From positions 1 through 20,933 of the forward strand of contig CAYTUQ010000061.1 in the NCBI GenBank assembly GCA_964441235.1: a stretch of 20,933 nt of DNA, given 5' to 3'. Positions 15,624 to 20,933 of the stretch are shown one piece after another. The stretch is from BS750m-G69 sp964441235 (GTDB lineage Bacteria > Fidelibacterota > UBA2242). A program made the translations under genes and the position numbers. Position 1 is the first letter of the stretch. Each line of letters begins with the position of its first letter. The notes beneath the pieces are model-generated. The model was not told the DNA's origin. It saw only the letters and a list, made by a program, of their open reading frames with translations, and made no database searches.

Positions 15624-15651
15624 ATGATAATACAAATGGAAAAAATATCAA
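15624..15651 (-). promoter_or_regulatory. Promoter of the CxxC-vapB-vapC unit
   Basis: On the minus strand, TTGATA (-35, 15646-15651), 16 bases, TATCAT (-10, 15624-15629). The ATG of the CxxC gene follows 16 bases after the -10, so the leader is very short. Confidence 0.45.
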
Positions 15652-15716
15652 AATACCACCAAATTTTTTTAATATTTGTACAACTGACCTTTTCTGGTTT
15701 GAATTATTCAATCTTT

Positions 15717-16091
15717 TTAATACACTAACTTACTTGCAAGAATCATAGGTAAAGGTCTTAGTTCCCGTTTTAGTGGATCTAGTGCCAATCATAATGCTTC
15801 CAGAGTAAAAGCTCCGAGGAGTATGCTATCACCCTCTTCGCCAAAAATAACATCTGCAACCCCAACCTTATCTTTGTATTTGAAGAGAGCTCCCCCTTTT
15901 CTACGAGAAATTTTATCACCATTAGCTAATCTGAATTCTTCGGTTGCTAGTGGTTTAATTTTGAGTTTTTCCAATATAGGTGTTGGAACCACAGAATAAA
16001 CCGCTCCTGAATCGATCAGAAAATCTATTGATTCAGTAACTTCAGGATTAGAAGGGTTTCCAACCTCAATTGTTAATGTTGTAAGTCCCAT
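15717..16091 (-). pseudogene. Retropepsin-like aspartic protease gene interrupted by one in-frame UGA
   Basis: Codons 1-100 (15789-16091) encode a clan AA single-domain aspartic protease: the active site DSG (residues 27-29 in FLIDSGAVYSVVP), then RLANGDKISRRKGGALF, then VIFGEEGDSILLGAFTLEAL. Family members continue with Gly directly after LEAL; here the codon is TGA (15789-15791), one base from GGA. After it the same frame keeps the expected C-terminus, LALDPLKRELRPLPMILA, to TAA at 15717. So either a recent nonsense mutation removes the last 23 residues, or UGA is read through. The substrate is unknown. AGAGGTG precedes the ATG. Confidence 0.8.
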
Positions 16092-16120
16092 TTGGACACC
16101 TCTTTTTTTATTACTATCAA

Positions 16121-16148
16121 AATTTAATACAATAATAGTTTATGTCAA
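16121..16148 (-). promoter_or_regulatory. Promoter of the retropepsin-like gene
   Basis: On the minus strand, TTGACA (-35, 16143-16148), 16 bases, TAAATT (-10, 16121-16126), about 30 bases before the ATG at 16091. Confidence 0.42.
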
Positions 16149-16386
16149 ATAACGATAATCAGTAGTTACAACGAAATTTTTAGGTCTTCAGGAGATATTA
16201 AAAACCAATTTGGCTTCGCTTGCCAAAGACATCCTATCAGGAAAAATTAGTTTGAACTACTTTATACGAACCCGTTTCCATTCTGAGTGAAGCGAGAGTT
16301 AAGTGGATTCTACCATCTTATGTATAACTATGATACATCAATATTCAGATTGTCTCACTGTTTTTAGAACTCTAATAAAAAGTTAC
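16149..16386. other. Non-coding spacer with a small hairpin
   Basis: No supportable gene. TTTGGC (16209-16214) and GCCAAA (16222-16227) form a 6-bp stem with a 7-base loop and no U-tract. It may be a weak terminator after trpB2 or of no meaning. Confidence 0.25.
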
Positions 16387-17745
16387 TTACACAGACGGCA
16401 AATCCCTTAATGACTCATCTATTTTTTCCTTAGGATAGGCATAGTCCTTAAGCTTGCCCGAAAGATAGGCGTCGTAAGCTGCCATATCAACATGACCATG
16501 TCCGCTATGCGCCAAAAGTATTGTTTTCGACTCACCGGATTCTCTGCACTTAAGGGCTTCATCAATGACTACTTTAATTGCATGGTCTGGCTCAGGAGCA
16601 CTTATAATACCTTCAGTACGGGCAAAAGTTATCCCTGCTTTAAAAGTAGCAAGTTGGTGTTCTGCTCTCGCTTCAACAAGCCCTAATTTATGCAGGTGGC
16701 ATATGATTGGTGCCATTCCATGATAACGTAATCCTCCGGCATGTACTGGAGGTGGAATAAAGCCGTGCCCAAGTGTGTACATCTTTAACAAAGGTGTTAA
16801 ACCTGCCTCATCACCAAAATCATACGCATATGGACCCCTTGTTACAGTAGGACAACTCGCAGGCTCCACATTTATTATGCGAAGGTCTGGCTTTGTTCCA
16901 TCAATCTTATCTTTTATAAAGGGTAGAAAAAGTCCTGCGAAATTTGAACCTCCACCAATACAACCAATAATAATATCTGGATAAACCTCAGCCCTCTCCA
17001 TCAATTCTTTTGTTTCTAATCCATTTATTGTCTGATGAAGAAGCACATGATTAAGCACACTGCCAAGAGAATAGTGAGTATCATCTCGAGAAACTGCATC
17101 CTCAACGGCTTCACTTATAGCAAGTCCTAAACTACCAGGACAGTCAGGATCTTTAGCAAGCATATCCCTCCCTGCTTTTGTATCAGAACTTGGACTTGGA
17201 ACGCATTTACCTCCCCAGACCTCCATCATAATTCTTCGATAAGGTTTTTGATTATAACTGATTCTGACCATATAAACCTTTATTTCGAGGTCAAAGCATG
17301 CACCGGCAAAAGAAAGCGCACTTCCCCACTGCCCTGCTCCTGTTTCAGTTGTAATGCGTTTTATACCTTCCTTTTTGTTGTAATATGCCTGAGCTACAGC
17401 GGTATTTGGTTTGTGACTACCTGGAGGACTTGAACCTTCATACTTATAGAAAATCTTAGCAGGGGTATCCAAAACTTTTTCCAACCTATGTGCTCGAAAA
17501 AGTGTAGTTGGCCTCCATAGTTTATAAATATCCTGTACCTCCTCAGGTATCTCAATCCAACGCTCAGTGCTCATTTCCTGCTTGATCAGTTCCATCGGGA
17601 ATAATGGAGCAAGGTCGTCAGGAGTTACTGGTTTTCCCGTTGCAGGGTGTAAAACCGGTGGCAAAGGCTCAGGCAGATCTGCCAGTACATTATACCAGCG
17701 AGTTGGCATTTCTTTTTCGTCAAGAACAAACTTAGTTCTGTTCAT
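16387..17745 (-). CDS. trpB: Tryptophan synthase beta-like protein, TrpB2 type
   Basis: A 452-residue PLP enzyme that makes L-tryptophan from indole and serine. The length and the N-terminal extension (LPPVLHPATGKPV, then DLAPLFPMELIKQEMS) mark the TrpB2 subgroup rather than the roughly 400-residue TrpB1. Lysine 112 in GSHKPNTA forms the PLP Schiff base, ETGAGQWGSAL (134-144) is the substrate loop with the catalytic Glu, and IGGGSNFAG (263-271) binds the phosphate. I start at ATG 17745, which has AAGGAG about 8 bases upstream. The longer frame from 17784 would begin inside the attenuator stem. No trpA or other trp gene is nearby, as is common for TrpB2, which may salvage indole alone. Control is by the attenuator at 17783-17934. 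Confidence 0.95.
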   Translation of the reverse strand: MNRTKFVLDEKEMPTRWYNVLADLPEPLPPVLHPATGKPVTPDDLAPLFPMELIKQEMSTERWIEIPEEVQDIYKLWRPTTLFRAHRLEKVLDTPAKIFYKYEGSSPPGSHKPNTAVAQAYYNKKEGIKRITTETGAGQWGSALSFAGACFDLEIKVYMVRISYNQKPYRRIMMEVWGGKCVPSPSSDTKAGRDMLAKDPDCPGSLGLAISEAVEDAVSRDDTHYSLGSVLNHVLLHQTINGLETKELMERAEVYPDIIIGCIGGGSNFAGLFLPFIKDKIDGTKPDLRIINVEPASCPTVTRGPYAYDFGDEAGLTPLLKMYTLGHGFIPPPVHAGGLRYHGMAPIICHLHKLGLVEARAEHQLATFKAGITFARTEGIISAPEPDHAIKVVIDEALKCRESGESKTILLAHSGHGHVDMAAYDAYLSGKLKDYAYPKEKIDESLRDLPSV

Positions 17746-17782
17746 AACACATCTCCTTTCATTTTTTCTGTTTTTATATAGC

Positions 17783-17808
17783 AAAAAACCCGCCTTTTTA
17801 GGACGGGT
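17783..17808 (-). terminator. Intrinsic terminator of the trp attenuator (segments 3:4)
   Basis: On the minus strand, ACCCGTCC (17801-17808) pairs with GGCGGGT (17788-17794) with one G-U, followed by TTTTTT. It lies between the leader peptide and trpB2, with no coding gene that would need it. Segment 3 can instead pair with segment 2, as described for the regulatory element. Confidence 0.9.
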
Positions 17809-17894
17809 TCTATCTAAATTCTATAATTTATGTACAAATTACATAAACGCACCCGCCCTGAATAGACAATTCCACCACCACCATTTATTCAGGG
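17783..17894 (-). promoter_or_regulatory. Ribosome-mediated trp attenuator
   Basis: Three mutually exclusive pairings are readable on the minus strand. The 1:2 stem is CCCTGAAT (17887-17894) with ATTCAGGG (17856-17863), perfect over 8 bp and enclosing the Trp codons. The 2:3 antiterminator is GGGCGGGT (17851-17858) with ACCCGTCC (17801-17808), 8 bp with one G-U. The 3:4 terminator is as listed. By the classic trp mechanism, a ribosome stalled at the Trp codons blocks segment 1 and frees 2:3, so trpB2 is read; with ample Trp-tRNA, 3:4 forms and transcription stops. Confidence 0.92.
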
Positions 17895-17934
17895 TATTTT
17901 TAAAATTATTGCTTATGTAGTAACGTTCATTCAT
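17839..17934 (-). CDS. trpL: trp leader peptide with four tandem Trp codons
   Basis: A 31-codon ORF from ATG (17932-17934) to TAA (17839-17841). The middle reads LNKWWWWNC, from four consecutive TGG codons (17872-17883) placed in the loop of the 1:2 hairpin. Tryptophan is rare, so four in a row in a short ORF directly before a tryptophan synthase gene is strong evidence of a regulatory leader. The ribosome-binding site is weak (GCAAGAA). The peptide itself probably has no function after translation. Confidence 0.92.
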   Translation of the reverse strand: MNERYYISNNFKNTLNKWWWWNCLFRAGAFM

Positions 17935-18088
17935 TTCTTGCAGGTATATTTAACAATATTTTTTGTAAATAGCAACAAATTTTTTATTTTTTTTTTCAAA
18001 TTGCTTATATAATGATTTTCTTGAAAGTAATTTGTATTTATTTTCGATAAATTTGGGGAAACTCGATATCCTGGAGGTTTATTAAAAA

Positions 18089-19012
18089 ATGTCTGAAAGA
18101 AAATTAGTCATCCTTGGCACCGCATCTCAAGTACCTACCCGTTATAGAAATCATAATGGATACTTTATTCGATGGGATAAAGAAGGGTTCCTTTTTGATC
18201 CTGGTGAAGGAACGCAGCGGCGGATGATTCATGCTGGTATTTCATCATCAAAAATAACAAAAATCTTCATAACTCATTTTCATGGCGATCACTGTCTGGG
18301 TCTGCCGGGAATAATACAGCGAATATCCTTAGATGAAGTAAATCATCCTGTTGAAATTTACTATCCGGCTTCAGGTCAAAAGTATTATGAAAATCTAAAA
18401 GCAGCCTGCATTTTTCATAATATAAGCAACATTCAGGAACACCCAATTTTGAGTCCCGAAATAATATTTAAAAGTAAGAAAATTACAATAGAGACTAAAA
18501 ATTTAGAGCATAAAGTTGATACATGGGGTTATAGAATTCAGGAAAATAGAAGCTGCACTATGCTTCCGAATAAACTATCTGCTGCCGGAATTAAAGGGGA
18601 ATCAGTCCGGGAGATTAAAAGACTTGGCAAAATCAACATAAATGGGAAGACAGTATATTTAGAAGACGTAAGTGTTCCAAAACCCGTGCAGAGTATGGCT
18701 TTTATTATGGATACTCGCCTCTGCCCTGCTGCGTATGAACTTGCAAAGGGAGTTGATCTCATGGTTTGCGAATCTACATATTTATCATCAGAAGAAAAGC
18801 AGGCTGAAAAATATTACCATCTAACGGCATATCAAGCAGCTGAAATAGCCAAAACTTCCGGTGTAAAAAAATTGGTTCTAACACACTTTTCCCAGAGATA
18901 TTCATCAAATGAAGAGTTTTTAAAAGAAGCCAGTACAATTCACTCAAATGTTATTGCTGCAAAGGATGGAGACGTTGTAACATTTCCTGAACGAAAAAGA
19001 GTATTGTATTGA
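18089..19012 (+). CDS. rnz: Ribonuclease Z
   Basis: A 307-residue metallo-beta-lactamase-fold endonuclease that removes the 3' trailer of tRNA precursors in the cytoplasm. The zinc site is THFHGDHCLGLPG (H63, H65, D67, H68), further ligands fit IMDTR (D in the middle region) and LTHFSQRY near the C-terminus, and DPGEGTQRRM (37-46) is the conserved early motif. Length is normal for the short form. GGAGG lies about 11 bases before the ATG. It is divergent from trpB2 and 99 bases ahead of the amidohydrolase gene, so possibly co-transcribed with it. tRNA-Ser here encodes its own CCA, so RNase Z may mainly serve CCA-less tRNAs. Confidence 0.95.
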   Translation: MSERKLVILGTASQVPTRYRNHNGYFIRWDKEGFLFDPGEGTQRRMIHAGISSSKITKIFITHFHGDHCLGLPGIIQRISLDEVNHPVEIYYPASGQKYYENLKAACIFHNISNIQEHPILSPEIIFKSKKITIETKNLEHKVDTWGYRIQENRSCTMLPNKLSAAGIKGESVREIKRLGKININGKTVYLEDVSVPKPVQSMAFIMDTRLCPAAYELAKGVDLMVCESTYLSSEEKQAEKYYHLTAYQAAEIAKTSGVKKLVLTHFSQRYSSNEEFLKEASTIHSNVIAAKDGDVVTFPERKRVLY

Positions 19013-19111
19013 AAATGCAAAGGATTTCTCTATCTACTGTACTATATTTGTTCTTGATAAGATATCAATTCGTTCTATTAGAATTAAAATAGTTAAGAAA
19101 TAACTGTTAAA

Positions 19112-20656
19112 ATGATTGAAAAAGATTTCTCCCAACAAAAAGTTACACTTGCTGTCATTAATGCGAAGATATGGACTGCTAATCCACGAAAACCCTGGGC
19201 AGAGGCTATTGCAATAAGTGGAAATTTAATCTCTGCCGTTGATTCCAATAAAGAAGTCCAAAAATTACTTACTAAAAAAACACCGGTAATAGATGCAAAA
19301 GGTCAGATGCTAACTCCAGGATTTACGGATTCACATCTGCATTTTATCGAAGGAGGTTTTCGATTATCATCTGTTCAACTTCGCAATGCTCGAACTCCTG
19401 AAGATTTTATTACAAAAATCAAATCATTCGCTGAAACTACTAAACCGGGAACATGGATCACTGGTGGCGATTGGGACCACGAACTATGGGACGGTGAATT
19501 ACCGTGTTGTAACTGGATTGATAAAGTAACACCTAACAATCCAGTTTGGATCAACCGGTTAGATGGTCATATGGCTCTGGCAAATAGTATAGCGTTAAAA
19601 ACTGCCAATATCACTAAAGAAACCCCAGATATTGAAGGCGGAACCATCGTTCATTCATCAAGTGGAGAACCAACAGGCATTCTTAAAGACAATGATATGA
19701 AACTTGTTGATAGTATTATACCTGAGCCTTCCAAACAAATTAAAGACAAAGCCCTAAAATCCGCTATGCAATACGTAGCCAGACAAGGTGTAACGTCAAT
19801 TCACAATATGGGAACATGGAACGAACTGAAAATATTCGAGCGTGCACATAATGAGGGGAAATTGCGTACACGAATCTCTGCGGCTGTACCTCTTGAAACA
19901 TGGGAACAGCTATATGATAAAATATATTCTGAGGGAAATGGCGATCAATGGCTGCGAACAGGTGCTTTAAAAGCTTTCATGGATGGCTCTTTAGGATCAC
20001 ATACTGCTGCATTTTTTCAACCTTATGCTGATGCACCAAACGATAAAGGGCTTCTTCTTACTCAATCAGAGGAACTCTATCATCTAATCTCACAAGCAGA
20101 TAAAGCCGGATTACAAATTATAACTCATGCCATTGGTGACCGTGCTATTAATATACTGCTCAATATTTATGAACGTGTTGCCAGTGAAAATGGTCGCCGT
20201 GATAGACGCTTCAGAATCGAACATGCACAGCATATTATTCCTTCGGATATTACACGTTTTCACAAATTAGGAATCATTGCAAGTATGCAGCCTTACCACT
20301 TAGTTGACGACGGACAGTGGGCAGAAAAAGCTATTGGGTCAGACCGTTTGAAAACCACTTTTGCCCTACGCTCTCTTTTAGATGCAAAAACAAAGGTCAT
20401 CATTGGCAGTGACTGGTATGTAGAACCACCAATTCCACTGGACGGAATATATGCTGCTGTAACTCGCCGAACTCTTGATGGTAAGAATCCTGATGGATGG
20501 ATATATGAACAAAAAATCAGCGTAGAAGAAGCATTAAAATGTTATACGATTAATCCTGCCTATGCTACCTTTGAAGAAAAATTAAAAGGGTCTCTTGAAC
20601 CGGGGAAATTGGCAGACTTTATAATTATGGTTCTTCCGACATTAGTATGGAACTAA
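19112..20656 (+). CDS. YtcJ-type amidohydrolase (amidohydrolase 3 family), 3' end replaced by an IS
   Basis: A 514-residue metal-dependent hydrolase of the amidohydrolase_3 group; the true substrate is unknown. Motifs: TPGFTDSHLHF (68-78, H75 and H77), GGDWDHELW, THAIGDRAI (metal His), RIEHAQH and IGSDWYVEP (metal Asp). The protein reads normally to GKLADFIIM and then ends VLPTLVWN. Family members continue about 25-35 residues with a beta strand of the small domain (DRNLF..., VLMTIVNGKIVY type). The foreign tail begins where an ISL3-like end starts (about 20629). The last strand is therefore lost; the active site is kept, so partial activity is possible. Confidence 0.85.
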   Translation: MIEKDFSQQKVTLAVINAKIWTANPRKPWAEAIAISGNLISAVDSNKEVQKLLTKKTPVIDAKGQMLTPGFTDSHLHFIEGGFRLSSVQLRNARTPEDFITKIKSFAETTKPGTWITGGDWDHELWDGELPCCNWIDKVTPNNPVWINRLDGHMALANSIALKTANITKETPDIEGGTIVHSSSGEPTGILKDNDMKLVDSIIPEPSKQIKDKALKSAMQYVARQGVTSIHNMGTWNELKIFERAHNEGKLRTRISAAVPLETWEQLYDKIYSEGNGDQWLRTGALKAFMDGSLGSHTAAFFQPYADAPNDKGLLLTQSEELYHLISQADKAGLQIITHAIGDRAINILLNIYERVASENGRRDRRFRIEHAQHIIPSDITRFHKLGIIASMQPYHLVDDGQWAEKAIGSDRLKTTFALRSLLDAKTKVIIGSDWYVEPPIPLDGIYAAVTRRTLDGKNPDGWIYEQKISVEEALKCYTINPAYATFEEKLKGSLEPGKLADFIIMVLPTLVWN

Positions 20657-20933
20657 GCAAAAGACGCCCTTATCTTTAAGAAAAAATAGTCACTATCCCT
20701 AAAGCCAAAGGCAACTCTTTTGATGACCTTGATCTTGTTATTCATACCTTCCAGGAAGGAAGTGTTTAGTTTATGTTTGCAGTGAGCAATAATACCATCA
20801 ATTCGCCTCTTCAGGGAACGGGCAAATTCTTTGAGTGGTTCAATCTTGGAATAGATAGCCTTGCGATACCAAGCATTAAACCAACGTTTCCCACTTCAGA
20901 AAAACATATATTAGTAATTCCTTGATAAAAAGG
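20629..20933 (-). mobile_element. ISL3-family insertion sequence, one end
   Basis: From about 20629 the sequence leaves the amidohydrolase (GGTTCTTCCGACATT, GG-TCTT-type termini being usual for ISL3 elements) and encodes the end of a transposase on the minus strand. The element continues past the window, so its other end, target duplication and length cannot be seen. The boundary is set from where the amidohydrolase family sequence stops and is approximate. Confidence 0.65.
20653..20933 (-). pseudogene. ISL3-family transposase, C-terminal part, probably disrupted
   Basis: The C-terminal 77 codons match the DDE_Tnp_ISL3 end: KRWFNAWYRKAIYSKIEPLK, then FARSLKRRIDGIIAHCK, then LNTSFLEGMNNKIKVIKRVA (E of the DDE triad in FLEG) and FRDSDYFFLKI. 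The stop TAG overlaps the amidohydrolase stop. Reading further upstream, TGA at 20896-20898 interrupts the frame directly before SGKRW, and the next frame gives a plausible continuation (VFLKWET), suggesting a frameshift. The rest lies outside the window, so inactivity is likely but not proven. Confidence 0.8.

Noticed and set aside
15467..15748. Plus-strand ORFs of 93 and 63 codons, rich in Phe and Ile
   Set aside because: Antisense to the CxxC gene and its promoter; the composition is that of the reverse of AT-rich coding sequence.
15789..15791. UGA as a glycine codon (genetic code 25)
   Set aside because: The in-frame TGA at a Gly position fits that code, but several genes here end in TGA (LamG, amidase, RNase Z) and long genes with many GGA codons have no internal TGA, so the standard code applies.
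16209..16227. Terminator for trpB2
   Set aside because: Only a 6-bp stem, no U-tract, and about 160 bases after the stop.
17841..17900. Leader ORF starting ATGGTGGTGGTG (poly-Val) instead of the Trp frame
   Set aside because: This frame has no ribosome-binding site and would hide the four TGG codons that fit the attenuator; the Trp frame has a proper ATG at 17934.

Overview
This is about 21 kb of AT-rich bacterial chromosome. No feature fixes the phylum. Golvesin/xanthan-lyase-like amidase lipoproteins, a LamG/FN3 lipoprotein and a stand-alone TrpB2 suggest the FCB side of Bacteria (Bacteroidota, Calditrichota, Marinimicrobia and relatives), but this is an inference. The recognisable promoters are sigma70-like (TTGACA with 16-17 bp spacing), not the Bacteroidota TTTG/TAnnTTTG type. 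UGA is a normal stop here. The density of toxin-antitoxin genes, pseudogenes and gene fragments marks most of the window as an accessory region.

Layout. 1-4400 (minus strand): a small membrane protein ending in a cut-off acyl-carrier-like segment, a 41-aa ORF, a LamG/FN3 surface lipoprotein, and an AAA/DUF4143 ATPase with a damaged Walker A. 4396-10250: a 1004-aa golvesin-amidase lipoprotein, two small minus-strand ORFs, a small zinc-ribbon protein and a TPR/DUF2271 exported protein. The last abuts a broken second copy of the 5' end of the amidase gene. 10400-13260 (plus strand): a promoter, a 40-aa ORF overlapping a ParB-like gene, a nuclease-fold/HEPN protein and a Dam-family adenine methyltransferase. 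This reads as one operon and sits on the 3' side of a tRNA-Ser(GGA). 13560-16150 (minus strand): decayed coding sequence, hicB with a broken hicA, a small CxxC protein plus vapBC, and a retropepsin-like protease gene interrupted by one UGA. 16387-17934 (minus strand): trpB2 behind a complete tryptophan attenuator, with a leader peptide carrying four tandem Trp codons. 18089-20933: RNase Z, a YtcJ-type amidohydrolase whose 3' end is replaced by the end of an ISL3-family insertion sequence, and that element running off the window.

How the genes work together. The best candidate for an under-described system is the ParB-like / HEPN-nuclease / adenine methyltransferase operon. It has the logic of a modification gene paired with a putative nucleic-acid-cutting effector and a DNA-binding CTPase-fold protein, which is suggestive of defence or mobile-element maintenance. 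The best-supported regulatory finding is the trp leader: Trp codons, 1:2, 2:3 and 3:4 pairings and a U-tract are all readable in the sequence, and they show that this TrpB2 is controlled by tryptophan supply. The two vapBC/hicBA remnants, the amidase pseudogene and the IS insertion show repeated rearrangement.
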